A stretch of 49,032 bases of DNA. It comes from Blastococcus mobilis. Its GTDB lineage: Bacteria > Actinomycetota > Actinomycetes > Mycobacteriales > Geodermatophilaceae. Position numbers and translations under genes: made by a program. Shown piece after piece: positions 35,132 through 44,439 of this stretch (its first letter is position 1; the number at the start of each line of letters is the position of its first letter). Location of the stretch: NCBI RefSeq assembly GCF_900188025.1, contig NZ_FZNO01000032.1:1-49032 (forward strand), in the 5' to 3' direction. The notes under the pieces were generated by a model. The model did not search any database, was not told the origin of the DNA, and worked only from the letters and a program-made list of their open reading frames with translations.

Positions 35132-36435
35132 CAGCCGTCCCCGCGATCACTGGAGCGGAGGTCTGACAGCAGCACCGGAAGGAGGGCCTCCTCGTAGGCC
35201 GCCGCGGCGTGCGCCCGCATCGTCCGGGACAACTCCGGTTCCCACGGTGAGTCCGGCAGCTTCTGCAGGTCCAGCGCGATCCGTGCGGAGGTATCTGCCG
35301 GCAGGCTGGCCTCGTAGTCCGCCGCGCCCATCCGCCACGGCGTCGCGCCCGCCACGTTGGCCAGCAGGGTGGTGACGTGGGTCAGGCCGGCCGGGTCGAA
35401 GTCCGCGCGGACCCGCACTGCCCAACCGGCGTCCGCAAGGCGCGCGAGCGCGGCGACCTCGCCGGCGGACGGGGTGCCCGAGGTGCAGACCAGCCGCACC
35501 GACAAGCCCTCGGCTGCGACGAGGTCGGCCGCCGCGGCGGCAACCGAGGGGTTCTCCGTCACGAATACGGTGCGGGCGGTCGTCGGGATGGGCCACTCGC
35601 AGACGGCGAGCTCGCGGGGCGGGATGGTCACGGCGACGTGCGGGGGAAGCGTCCACGCCGCCGGGTGGATGCCGACCGTGATCAGCCCGCCGGTGAGGTC
35701 GTCCCAGTCGACGCCGAGGATCTCCCACGCGGTGCGCGCCCGCTGCCCGGGCGACGTGGCCCCGGCGGCGGTGGTGAGCGCGAGCGTGAGGCCGGCCACG
35801 GGTGTGCCGTCGTCGAGCGCGTGCGGATCGTGCGCGTGATCGCTGGCGAGCCGTCGTCGGTCGACCCGGGCGCCGGCCGCGGGCAGTGCGGCGAGGACCG
35901 CGACCGCGGTGCGAAGCAGCTGCTCGGCGTCGGGCAGCGCGTGCAGGCGGGCGGCCCAGCCGCTGCGGCGCAGGTGTGCCCAGGCGATGTCGCCGCTGAG
36001 CTCCCGGAGCCGTTCCCCCGCTGCGGAGCAGTTGTCGAGGGCGGCGACCAGGGCCGCCTCGAGCTCCGCCTCGCGGCTGGCGCGTGCGGCCCGGGCGCGG
36101 GCCTTGACGGCGAGCGGTCGAGCGGCGGCGTGGGCGGCGACCACGCCCGGGGTGAGGTGCGCGCCGCGGACGTGCAGCCGCGCGGCGAGGTCGGCGAGCT
36201 CGACCAGCCGCGTCTGCCCGGCGGCGAGGGGCCGGCCGCCGAGCAGTCCGACCGCGGCCGCACGCTGCTCCGCGGCGGCCGGCGCGGTGATGCGGAGCGA
36301 CCCGGCGGTCAGGTCGGGGTCGCCGCGGCGGTCCGCGGTCGCCGCGAGCTGCTCCCACAGCCAGGTCAGCGGTGCGTCGAGCAGCGCGGCGAGGTCGGCG
36401 TCGCGGCAGGCGCCGCCGCACAGGGTGCAGGTCAT
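35131..36435 (-). CDS. jetD: JetD, Toprim-like nuclease subunit of type II Wadjet
   Basis: A 434-residue TIGR02679-type protein. The N-terminus starts MTCTLCGGAC, a Cys cluster seen in this family, followed by a helical DUF3323-like region. The C-terminal half (about 280-400) is the DUF2399/Toprim-like domain: TVFVTENPSVAAAA with the catalytic-type glutamate (about 293) and VRADFDPAGL with the D-x-D pair (about 343-345). JetD is the nuclease that cuts circular plasmid DNA after the SMC complex has extruded it. The ATG overlaps the jetC stop. It is the fourth gene of the operon, followed by a coupled HEPN gene. Confidence 0.88.
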   Translation of the reverse strand: MTCTLCGGACRDADLAALLDAPLTWLWEQLAATADRRGDPDLTAGSLRITAPAAAEQRAAAVGLLGGRPLAAGQTRLVELADLAARLHVRGAHLTPGVVAAHAAARPLAVKARARAARASREAELEAALVAALDNCSAAGERLRELSGDIAWAHLRRSGWAARLHALPDAEQLLRTAVAVLAALPAAGARVDRRRLASDHAHDPHALDDGTPVAGLTLALTTAAGATSPGQRARTAWEILGVDWDDLTGGLITVGIHPAAWTLPPHVAVTIPPRELAVCEWPIPTTARTVFVTENPSVAAAAADLVAAEGLSVRLVCTSGTPSAGEVAALARLADAGWAVRVRADFDPAGLTHVTTLLANVAGATPWRMGAADYEASLPADTSARIALDLQKLPDSPWEPELSRTMRAHAAAAYEEALLPVLLSDLRSSDRGDG

Positions 36436-39400
36436 GCCGGCGCCGCGTCCGGGTCGCCGGGCAGCGGCAGTAGACCGCGGACCAGCATGGGGAAGGCGAC
36501 GACGAGCCCGTCCGGCGCGACCTCGAGGTCATGGGCGTCGATGCCGTCCCACGCCGCCGGCGCGCCGTCCCACAGGTAGCTGGTGCAGACCAGGTCCAGG
36601 TCGAGTTCGGCGATGAACCGGGCCAGACCCTCTCGGCCGCGTTCGTCGACCTCGGCCGGGACCTCGTCGAGCGCGGCCAGCCGCAGTCCCGCCTCGCCGA
36701 ACTTGTCGTAGGCGGCCGCGACCGCGGCGAGCATCGGCGCGAGGACGATCAGGCGCCGCTCTCCGCCGGACAGGCCGGTCTTCGGGCCCCAGCGGCGTGG
36801 CTCAGCTCCGGGGCGGGTGACGTAGTAGGCGACGTCGACCCACTGCCGCACGTCGACGGCGTCCGCGAGCCGCTCGGTCATCGTTTCCCCGTCCGCGGCC
36901 GCGATCAGCGCCTGCAGCGCGTCCCCGACCTGCTGCTTCTGCTCGGGGGTGCGGTCGGCGTCGGCGACCCGGCAGGACAGCTCGTGCACGGTGCGGCTGG
37001 CCGCGGGCAGGTCGTCGCGCAGCGTCACCCGCACCTGCACGCCAACCCCGGAGGAGGCGGCCGCGGTCTTCATCTTGCGGTTCACGTCGTCGACCCAGTC
37101 CCGCTGCCGCGTCCACGCGACGCCGATCGCGGACGGCAGCCGGCCGATGACGAAGTCGCGCAGCGCGGTCTCCTCCGCGGCGGCGAGCGCGGCCTCGGCG
37201 CGGTCGGCGAGGCTGTGCGCGTGCCGTGCCGCCTGCGGCGGGGTGTACACGGCGTCGGTGTGGGTGAGCACGAAGGTGTCCAGCCGGTCGTCGTCGCCCG
37301 GATCGAGCGTCCACAGGCCGGCCAGGCGGGTGCGGGCGACGTCGTACCGCTCCCGCAGCGTCTTGCGGGCCGCGCTCGACCGTCCGGCGAGGGCGGCGTC
37401 GACCTGCTCGAGCAGCCCGTCGTCGTCGGCCAGCGGCGCTCCGCCCAGCACCACGTCCTCGACGCCGGGCACACCAAGCAGGCTCCGCAGCGCGGTTCGG
37501 GCCGCAGCCGCCGCCGGCTGCACCTCCTCGAGTCGCGACTCGGCGGCGGCCAGGCGCTCCGAGGCCACGCCTTCCTCTCCGGCGGTGGAGCGCTCAAGGG
37601 CGTCCGCGGTGCCGAGCTGAGGCCGTAGTTCGGACTCCCGCTGCGTCGCCTCCGTGTACCGGCGCACCGCCCGCTCAGCCGCGGGGCCGGACACTTCGCG
37701 CAGCGTGCGGAGCGTCTGATCGGTCCGTGCGGCGGTGTCGACGGCGGACTGCGCGGTCGCACGCAACCCCGGCAGGGCGGCCGTCGCGGAGACGTCCTCG
37801 GCGGTCTCCCTGAGCAGTGCGACCAGGCGGGCACGGAGCTTGCCTGCGACCGGGGCGGCGGCCGCCTGCAGCGCCCGGGCCGTCTCGGCTCCGCGCTCCC
37901 GGAGCACCGCCAACTGCTCCATGTCGGGCGGCAGCCCCCGGGCGCGGGTGCGGCCTACCCAGTCCTCGCGGGCACGCTGCGCCTCCTCGGCGGCCCGCGA
38001 CGCGGCGGCGTCAGCCTCCTCTGCCGCGATGGCCGCGCTCCGCGCAGTTCCCTCTGCCGCGACGCGAGTGGCTTCGGCGCCTCGCAGCGACTCCCGCTCC
38101 GGGAACCGCGCGGCCCGCTGCTCCACGTCCCGCGCTTGCTTCCGCAGCGCCCGGACCTGCGCGTCCAGCTCGGTCGCGTCCTGCTCGAGCCGGTCGGCCT
38201 CCTGTTCGAGCCGTTCCGCCTCTGCGACCGCGGCGGCGAGGCGCTGCCGCGCACCCAGGTGTCGCGCAGGCGGCAGCGCCGCTCGGTCGAGCGCCCCGGG
38301 CACGCGGCCGTGCAGCACCCCGGCGCGGAATGTGCCGTCGCGACCGACGGCGAGCGCGGCGGTCTCCGGCGCGGCCGCGGCGGTGTCGGCGAGCGCGATC
38401 CGGGCGAGGACGGCTGCCGCAGTCGGAGCCAGCGGATGGTCGGCGTCGACGGTGACGAGGTCGGCGAGGCTGCGGTCGACGTCGGGGCCGGTGGGGCTGA
38501 CCTGCCAGCGGCTGCTGGCGGCTCCTCGGTTGGTCAGCGCCGCGCCGAGCGCGCCGGACGCCGCGAGCGCGGCTTCGAGAAGCGCCCGCTCGGTCGGGTC
38601 GGTGAAGTCGACGGCCCAGTCGAGGGCCGCGGCGAACGCCACCGTGTCGTCGCCTGGCCCGGCCCACTCCGGCCGTGGCAGTGGCAGCAGCTTGCCCGCG
38701 CGCAGCTCGGCGGCGTTCATCCGCTGATCGCCGGCCTCGGCGCGCAGTGCCTCGGCGCGGGCGGCCTCGAAGTCGGCGTCGCGCCGCGCCGCCGCGGCGG
38801 CTGCGGCCGCGGTCCGCTGTGTCGCCGCATGCAGCTCGTCCGCGGTCGCCAGCACCTGGTTCGGCTCCGCGCCGGCCAGTTCGGTGACGTCCTCGACGCT
38901 CCACCCGGACCGGGCGCCGTCGTCCCCGGGGTCGTCCGTGTCCTCGGTGCCGGCGAGGGGCACGGTGAGGTCGGGATGTTCGGTGGCCCATCCGGCGAGG
39001 CGCTCGACGAGGGTCGCGGCGGCGGTGCGCGCCGCCTGGCCGGCCCGATCGGCGGTGGCACGCTCCCGGTCGGCTCGCTCACCGGTGGCGGTGGCCTCCT
39101 CCCGCGCCCGCCGGGCGGCGTCGTCGGCGGTCGCGACCTGCTGGTGGTCGGTGAGGGCGAGCTTCGCGTCGGCGGCCTGGGTGCGGTGCGTTGTCGCGAG
39201 GGCGGTCCAGGAGGCCGCCGTCGCCTCCAGCGCGGCCGGGTCAGCGGTGACGCGAAGCGCCGGGCCCGGGTCGGCGGTCGTGTCGCCCGCGGTCTCCACC
39301 GCCCGGGGACGGTCGGCGACCGTCAGCAACGGCTCTACCGATGCGTGCGGGTCGGCGGCCGCGGCGGCGGCGGTCTGCTCGGCCAGGTCCTCGGCGAGGT

Positions 39401-40589
39401 CGGCGGCGGCGCGGCGCAGCGCCGCCCCCCGGCGGCGGGCGGCGGCCGCTGCGTCGGCCAGACGGGTCAGGGAACCTCGCGCCTGTGCGCTCTGCGCGTC
39501 GGCGGTCGCCTGCAGGTCTTTCAGCCGGCCGGCGGCCTTGTACTCGTCGCTGCGCTCGAGCGCCTTGATCTCGGCCTCGAGGTCACGCAGCTCCTCCTGC
39601 AGCCGCTGGTGAGCGATGCGTGCTTCCTCGGCTGCCTTCCGGGCGGCCTCCAGCGCCTTGCCGGCCTTGCCGACCTCGCCGCGCGCCCGGGTGGCCGTCT
39701 CGGCAGCGGCGCGCGCGTCGGCGACGGCGGCCCGGCTCACGTCGACGACGTGACCCGTCCACGCGTCGGCGAACTCGCCCAGGACGGAGGCGGCGTCGCT
39801 GTCGCGGCGGAACGCCTCGCGGGTCGCGTCGGACTCGACGAGGGCGTCGGCGGTGGCGCTGATGACGTCGTCGGAGACGCCGGGCAGGGAGGCGCGCAGC
39901 GCGTCGGCGGCGCCGCGCGGCGACACCTCGCCGAGGAGGGAGGGGTTGCGCAGCTCGCGCAGCCGGGTGGCGAGCAGCCGCAGCTCGGCGGCGCTGGTGC
40001 CCCACACGCGCCGGGCCAGGTGCTCGACGTAGTCCTCCTCGTCGGCGAACACCTGCCCGCCGGCGGCCTCGACGGCGGCGGTGAACTCCTCGGCCATCAG
40101 CGGCGCGCGGCCCGCAGCGCGCAGCGGCACGTCGGTGCCGGGGACGCCCGGGACGGTGAACGGCACGACCCGCACCGGCGGCGACGCCCCCTCGGAGAAC
40201 TGCAGGCGCACTCCGAACGACCAGTCACCCTCCGAGCCGGGCCCGGCGAAGGTCAGCCACACGTAGCCGTACCGGCGGCGGCCGATGGCGCCCTCGCGCA
40301 TCAGCTGCGACAGCGACGTCGGCCGTGCCTTGCCGGCCGCGAGCCGCTGCGCGTTGAGGTCCAGCAGGTAGGGCCACAGCGCCTCCAGCGCCGTGGTCTT
40401 GCCGGTGCCGTTGGGACCGCGCAGCAGCAGCCGCCCGGACGCGGCCGGCAGCAGCAGGTCGCCGTACCGCCACACGTCGGACAGGCCGGCGCCGACCAGC
40501 CGCCACCGGCGGCCGAACCGGTCCGGATGCCCGGCCTGCGGGACGAGGTCGTCGTCGCTGAACAGACCGATCGTCGCGTCGATGCTCAC
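36432..40589 (-). CDS. jetC: JetC, SMC-like ATPase of type II Wadjet
   Basis: A 1385-residue TIGR02680-type protein. The N-terminal ATPase half has LLLRGPNGTGKTTALEALWP (Walker A, residues 58-65). Long Ala/Glu/Arg-rich coiled coils run from about 280 to 1150. The C-terminal half has the signature motif GLSGGERRLIVLAP (about 1270) and Walker B AALDEVPAEVDERG (about 1305), followed by a helix ending CTSYLWDG. JetC is the MukB-like motor that loops plasmid DNA. The GTG at 40589 overlaps the jetB stop (GTGA). A much longer open frame upstream is only a shadow of jetB. Length fits the family. Confidence 0.93.
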   Translation of the reverse strand: MSIDATIGLFSDDDLVPQAGHPDRFGRRWRLVGAGLSDVWRYGDLLLPAASGRLLLRGPNGTGKTTALEALWPYLLDLNAQRLAAGKARPTSLSQLMREGAIGRRRYGYVWLTFAGPGSEGDWSFGVRLQFSEGASPPVRVVPFTVPGVPGTDVPLRAAGRAPLMAEEFTAAVEAAGGQVFADEEDYVEHLARRVWGTSAAELRLLATRLRELRNPSLLGEVSPRGAADALRASLPGVSDDVISATADALVESDATREAFRRDSDAASVLGEFADAWTGHVVDVSRAAVADARAAAETATRARGEVGKAGKALEAARKAAEEARIAHQRLQEELRDLEAEIKALERSDEYKAAGRLKDLQATADAQSAQARGSLTRLADAAAAARRRGAALRRAAADLAEDLAEQTAAAAAADPHASVEPLLTVADRPRAVETAGDTTADPGPALRVTADPAALEATAASWTALATTHRTQAADAKLALTDHQQVATADDAARRAREEATATGERADRERATADRAGQAARTAAATLVERLAGWATEHPDLTVPLAGTEDTDDPGDDGARSGWSVEDVTELAGAEPNQVLATADELHAATQRTAAAAAAAARRDADFEAARAEALRAEAGDQRMNAAELRAGKLLPLPRPEWAGPGDDTVAFAAALDWAVDFTDPTERALLEAALAASGALGAALTNRGAASSRWQVSPTGPDVDRSLADLVTVDADHPLAPTAAAVLARIALADTAAAAPETAALAVGRDGTFRAGVLHGRVPGALDRAALPPARHLGARQRLAAAVAEAERLEQEADRLEQDATELDAQVRALRKQARDVEQRAARFPERESLRGAEATRVAAEGTARSAAIAAEEADAAASRAAEEAQRAREDWVGRTRARGLPPDMEQLAVLRERGAETARALQAAAAPVAGKLRARLVALLRETAEDVSATAALPGLRATAQSAVDTAARTDQTLRTLREVSGPAAERAVRRYTEATQRESELRPQLGTADALERSTAGEEGVASERLAAAESRLEEVQPAAAAARTALRSLLGVPGVEDVVLGGAPLADDDGLLEQVDAALAGRSSAARKTLRERYDVARTRLAGLWTLDPGDDDRLDTFVLTHTDAVYTPPQAARHAHSLADRAEAALAAAEETALRDFVIGRLPSAIGVAWTRQRDWVDDVNRKMKTAAASSGVGVQVRVTLRDDLPAASRTVHELSCRVADADRTPEQKQQVGDALQALIAAADGETMTERLADAVDVRQWVDVAYYVTRPGAEPRRWGPKTGLSGGERRLIVLAPMLAAVAAAYDKFGEAGLRLAALDEVPAEVDERGREGLARFIAELDLDLVCTSYLWDGAPAAWDGIDAHDLEVAPDGLVVAFPMLVRGLLPLPGDPDAAPA

Positions 40590-41854
40590 GTCTGGTCGTC
40601 TTCCGTGTCGAAGGGGAGGCCCTCGGTGGGCGGAGCGGCAGCGGCCCGCGTGCGGGCCGGCTCGGCCGACGGTGCCGGAGGGGGCGGCGCGGGCCAGCGG
40701 CCGGTCGCCGGGGAGAACCACCACACGTCGTCGTGGATGCGCAGCAGTCCGAGCCCGGTCAGCAGGCCGACGACCTCGGCGGCCAGCCGTGCCGGGTCGG
40801 ACGCCAGCTCCGCCGCCCATCCGCCGCGGCCGGAGCCGTACGTGGCGGCGAGGTCGGCGAGCCGGGTGGGCACCTCGGCGGCGGCCAGGCCGCGCCATCC
40901 GGGTCCCGGGCCGCCGTCCACCCGGCCGCCGGTGGCGGCGGCGTCGCACAGCAGCAGTGCGGCGTGCGGCACGGTGCCGGACACCGGGAACGGCAGCGGC
41001 CCGAGCTCGCGCGGATGCCGGAACGCCTCGGTCGGCAGCACGAACGCCGCTCCCTCGGCGCGCCGCTCCAGGTGCAGCCCGAACGCGGTGGCGAGCGGGC
41101 CGCCGTCGTCGCCCCGCACGCGGCGGGACAGCCAGTCCGCCTCCGGGTCGTCGAGATCGACGACGTGCACCAGGGTGTCGTCGAAGAGGCGGCGGCGCAT
41201 CCGCCGGGCGGCGTCGCGCTCGGTCTCGACCTGCTCCAGCCACGCGACGGGATCGGCGGCCGGGTCGAGGCTGCCGGTGTTCGCAATCACGTGCGCGAGC
41301 CGGGTGTGGTGCACGGCGAGTAGCACGGGGGCGTTCTCGTCGGCGACGAATCCGTCGACGTCGCCGTCCATCCGCACGACCACGCCGCGATCGTCGAGCA
41401 TCCGAAGCGCGGCCACGATGGCGCGCCGCTCGGTGATGTCGCCGCGCACGGGCAGCTCGGCCTCGGCGGCCGCGGACCGCGCCGCGGTGACCAACTGCGC
41501 CAGCCCAACCCGCGGCGGCATGGACTCCGCCGCCGCGACGAGCAGGAAGAACCACGAGCAGGTCAGCGGCGCCGGACCGGTGGCCGCCCAGGCGTCTCGG
41601 CGGACCGGCGGGGACTTGCGCAGCCGGACCAGGTCGCGCTCGGCGACCAGCACCCAGCCGAGCCGGTCGAGCACGTCGCGGATCGCCGGCAGGTTGCGCC
41701 GGACGGCGGCGATGGCCTCGTCGTCCCGGCCGGCGACCAGCCACGAGCGCACGGCGAGCAGCCGCAGCATGGCCGCCGTCTCGGCGTCTGCCTCCGGGGC
41801 CCAGGCGCGGCGGGCCGGCCGCGGCGGGGTCGGGGGCAGGTCGCCGCCGGTCAT
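40586..41854 (-). CDS. jetB: JetB, MukE-like subunit of type II Wadjet
   Basis: A 422-residue TIGR02678-type protein with features of tandem winged helices: SWLVAGRDDEAIAAVRRNLPAIRDVLDRLGW near the start, LAQLVTAARSAAAEAELP with ERRAIVAALRMLDDRGVVVRMDGDVDGF as a clear winged helix, and a C-terminal LAAEVVGLLTGLGLLRI with a strand WWFSPATGRW. JetB is the kite-like subunit that binds the kleisin JetA. It overlaps jetA by 4 bp at the start and jetC at the end. The C-terminal tail is Pro/Ala-rich. Confidence 0.9.
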   Translation of the reverse strand: MTGGDLPPTPPRPARRAWAPEADAETAAMLRLLAVRSWLVAGRDDEAIAAVRRNLPAIRDVLDRLGWVLVAERDLVRLRKSPPVRRDAWAATGPAPLTCSWFFLLVAAAESMPPRVGLAQLVTAARSAAAEAELPVRGDITERRAIVAALRMLDDRGVVVRMDGDVDGFVADENAPVLLAVHHTRLAHVIANTGSLDPAADPVAWLEQVETERDAARRMRRRLFDDTLVHVVDLDDPEADWLSRRVRGDDGGPLATAFGLHLERRAEGAAFVLPTEAFRHPRELGPLPFPVSGTVPHAALLLCDAAATGGRVDGGPGPGWRGLAAAEVPTRLADLAATYGSGRGGWAAELASDPARLAAEVVGLLTGLGLLRIHDDVWWFSPATGRWPAPPPPAPSAEPARTRAAAAPPTEGLPFDTEDDQT

Positions 41855-43383
41855 GCCGCGCCCCCGACCATGACGGTCGCCCGCTCGTCCGGGTCGGCGA
41901 TGGTCGCCACGGGCGCCATCGGCCGCACCCCGGGCCGGTGGAACACCGCGACCCGGCCGGGTAGCCAGATCCGCCAGGTGGGTGCGCGCAGCACCCCCAC
42001 GCCTTCGCCGGTGTGGAACAGCGTGCAGCCCAGCCCGTCGCGGGTCGCGGTCCGCCGGTCGCCGCCGGCGCCGGCCCGGGCCGCGGCCATCAGCGACGCC
42101 AGCGCGACGTCGGCCGCGCCGAAGCTCAGCTGCTCCCCCGGCTGTGCGGCGAGGACCTCCGCGACCGCGGCGGCGTGCTCGGCGGCGCGCCGCGCCCGGG
42201 CGGCCGCGACCGCGGCGCGCGCCGCGGCGTCGTCGCGGGACGCCGGCGGCCGGCCGCGCGCGCCGGTCCGGCCGGTGGCGCGCAGCAGCGCCGGCACGCT
42301 GACCGGCGGTCCGCCCCGCCAGGAGGGGTTGCGCGGCAGGTCGGTGTCATCCGCGTCGCCGTACAGCTTCCGCCACGGGTGGTCGCCGAGCGCGGCAAGC
42401 AGCACGGCGGTGCCGACCGTCGGGTCTGCCGCTGCCTTCGCCAGCTGCAGTGCCCGGGCGCGGCTGGTCGCCGTGCCGGAGGAGCTGTGCAGCCTGCGCA
42501 GGTTCGCGTGCATGCCCGGTAGCGCCCGCACCAGCCGCAGCCCGAACCGCGCGGCGCGGCCGGTGTGCGGGTCGAACCAGCCGGCCAGCCCGGTCCAGTC
42601 CGCGACGCGGCCGCCGCGGGACGCCGTGAGGGCGCCCCGCTCGATCAGCGTCCGCGCGTCCGACGCCTCGACCGCGACGGTGGACAGCTCGGCGAAGCGG
42701 TGCGCGAGCGCGGCCAACGCCGCCGATGCGCGCGCCGAGCCGGACTCCAGCTCGCCCGCCACGCGGGTCGCGTACTCGACCAGCAGCCGCTTCAGCTCGC
42801 CGGTCGTGTCGTCGTCGAGGTCGAAGCGGTCGGCGAGGCCGGCGAGGGTGTCCTCGGCGCCGACCAGCGCGCCGTCGAGGTCGTCGTGGCTGGTGAACAG
42901 TCGGCAGATGTGCTCGGCGACCTCGGCCGCGGGCAACGTCGCGTCCGCCGCCAGTGTCTCGAGCGCGGCAACTACGCGGGCGAGGCTGGAGAGCGGAATC
43001 TCCCGCATCGTCGGGGTGCCGGCGAGCACGGTCGCGTAGAACCGTTGCACCTGGCGGCCCGCGGGGGTGGCGGTGTAGCGCCAGTTGCGGGCCAGCAGGT
43101 CCGCGTGCCGGAGGATTCGCGAGGTGTCGGTGCGGGCCGACACCGCCGTCCACTCGCGCAGCTTGTCCAGCCGGGCCTCGACCGTACGCTCGTCGAGCAG
43201 CGTCCCGGCCCCGCGAAGGGCCGCCGTGACCTCGGCCGGCGTCAAGTCGGTGACCGAGGACTCCAGCACGGCCATGATCGCGATGTAGTCGTCGGACTCG
43301 GGCGCGACGAGGTACGCCATCGTGCGGCGGGCGTCGGTCACCACCACCGTGAACGCGCCGGCAGGCGCGTGCGGCTCGGTCAT
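41851..43383 (-). CDS. jetA: JetA, kleisin-like subunit of type II Wadjet
   Basis: A 510-residue TIGR02677-type protein. The N-terminal part AYLVAPESDDYIAIMAVLESS and LTPAEVTAALRG looks like a winged helix, the middle is helical, and the C-terminal part has TLFHTGEGVGVLRAPTWRIWLPGRVAVFHRP, beta-rich as in the family. JetA is the MukF-like kleisin that closes the SMC ring. It is the first gene of the operon. The ATG at 43383 is preferred; an in-frame start at 43416 is possible because the purine-rich stretch GAGAGGGGA lies between them. Confidence 0.9.
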   Translation of the reverse strand: MTEPHAPAGAFTVVVTDARRTMAYLVAPESDDYIAIMAVLESSVTDLTPAEVTAALRGAGTLLDERTVEARLDKLREWTAVSARTDTSRILRHADLLARNWRYTATPAGRQVQRFYATVLAGTPTMREIPLSSLARVVAALETLAADATLPAAEVAEHICRLFTSHDDLDGALVGAEDTLAGLADRFDLDDDTTGELKRLLVEYATRVAGELESGSARASAALAALAHRFAELSTVAVEASDARTLIERGALTASRGGRVADWTGLAGWFDPHTGRAARFGLRLVRALPGMHANLRRLHSSSGTATSRARALQLAKAAADPTVGTAVLLAALGDHPWRKLYGDADDTDLPRNPSWRGGPPVSVPALLRATGRTGARGRPPASRDDAAARAAVAAARARRAAEHAAAVAEVLAAQPGEQLSFGAADVALASLMAAARAGAGGDRRTATRDGLGCTLFHTGEGVGVLRAPTWRIWLPGRVAVFHRPGVRPMAPVATIADPDERATVMVGGAA

Positions 43384-43751
43384 TCCCAGCGTTCCCCTCT
43401 CCGCGCTGACCCCCATGTGCTGGCCGAAGCCGACCGTCCTCGTGGGGGACAGTACGGCCTGGCACCGACAGATCCGGGCGGTTTCCGCTGGTCATCCCCC
43501 TGGGGAGCTGATTGCACTTCGACTGGGCGAGGGACCCCGGCGGGTCAATCCCCGCCCGGAACAGGCTGATCGCGGGTCCCGCTTCGAGACCGGCCGGGTC
43601 GCATGTGCATCCAGCCTTGTGGAGTACGAGGAGCCGGGCATCACCGGCTGACCAGACCGCTGTCCGTGGGGCGTGATTGACCTGCCACGGGGCGCCGGGA
43701 CCGTCCCCCGCAGCCGGGGACACATCACCCGGGAATCACAGGAGGACCCAC
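43384..43751. other. Divergent intergenic region between jetA and a recombinase-like gene
   Basis: About 370 bp that should contain the Wadjet promoter (minus strand) and the promoter of the 43752 gene (plus strand). I see no clear -35/-10 pair, no repeat and no RNA gene. Short open frames in it look non-coding. Confidence 0.45.
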
Positions 43752-44321
43752 ATGGACCCGAACGACAACGACACCGCGCAGCCGCCCCGTCCGCTCTCGG
43801 CGAGGACCCAGCAGGACCACGTCTGGAGCTGGCGTCGGTGGGAGCGGCACTGCGCCGAACTGGCCGAGCTTCGCCTCGAGAGGATCGACCCGCTGGACGC
43901 GCCGTTCTGGGTGTTCGAGGCGCTCTTCACCAGCCACGCGAAGAGCGACCAGCCGCTGTCCGTCTCGGCCATCCGGAAGATCACGCAGGCGGTCACGCGG
44001 CAGTCGGGGGACGTCGTCCCGGCGCACAAGCGGCCGGAGCACGCCGCGCAGTGGCGGATGCTGCTGCTGACGAAGGAGCGGCATGAGGGGCGGCGCCAGC
44101 GCCGGCTCGTGCTGGATCTGTGGCGTGACGGCCGGCTCGGCCTCGCCGCGGTGCAGCGCACCACCGACCCGGAGGTCCTCGCGACGCTGCTGGGCTACGA
44201 CCGTCCGATGGAGACGGACCGCATGTCCCCCACCCAGCTGCGCCGGACGCTCGGGCACCAGACGATCGAGACCACGATCCGCTACGGCAACGACGTCGGC
44301 CCCGCGGACGGCAACCGGTAG
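43752..44321 (+). CDS. Recombinase-like protein lacking the catalytic core
   Basis: A 189-residue protein. The N-terminal half (DHVWSWRRWERHCAELAEL, then a helix block ending AVTRQSGD) resembles the SAM-like core-binding domain of the recombinases in this island. The C-terminus has LRRTLGHQTIETTIRYGN, with H169 and Y178 matching the last His and the Tyr nucleophile of tyrosine recombinases. The middle catalytic parts (Arg, Lys, HxxR) are missing, so cleavage is unlikely. It may bind the same DNA sites as a regulator or accessory factor. The ATG at 43752 has AGGAGG 7 nt upstream, and a hairpin follows the stop, so it is an intact unit, not a fragment. Confidence 0.6.
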   Translation: MDPNDNDTAQPPRPLSARTQQDHVWSWRRWERHCAELAELRLERIDPLDAPFWVFEALFTSHAKSDQPLSVSAIRKITQAVTRQSGDVVPAHKRPEHAAQWRMLLLTKERHEGRRQRRLVLDLWRDGRLGLAAVQRTTDPEVLATLLGYDRPMETDRMSPTQLRRTLGHQTIETTIRYGNDVGPADGNR

Positions 44322-44348
44322 ACCCGGCGCGGCCGTCCCACCCATGAA

Positions 44349-44380
44349 GAGGCCCGAGCAACCACGGTTGCTCGGGCCTC
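44349..44380 (+). terminator. Bidirectional hairpin between convergent genes
   Basis: The perfect stem GAGGCCCGAGCAACC / GGTTGCTCGGGCCTC has a 2-nt loop. It lies 27 bp after the recombinase-like gene and about 60 bp before the end of the convergent 1409-residue gene. Confidence 0.75.
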
Positions 44381-44439
44381 GTCGTGCATGCCCCCGGTGC
44401 GGCCGCCCCGAGGCTTCACGACACCCGATGAGCCTCGTC

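Noticed and set aside
38136-41873. Very long plus-strand open frame opposite jetC and jetB
   Set aside because: Antisense shadow of recognised Wadjet genes; composition is repetitive Gly/Arg and no motif is seen.
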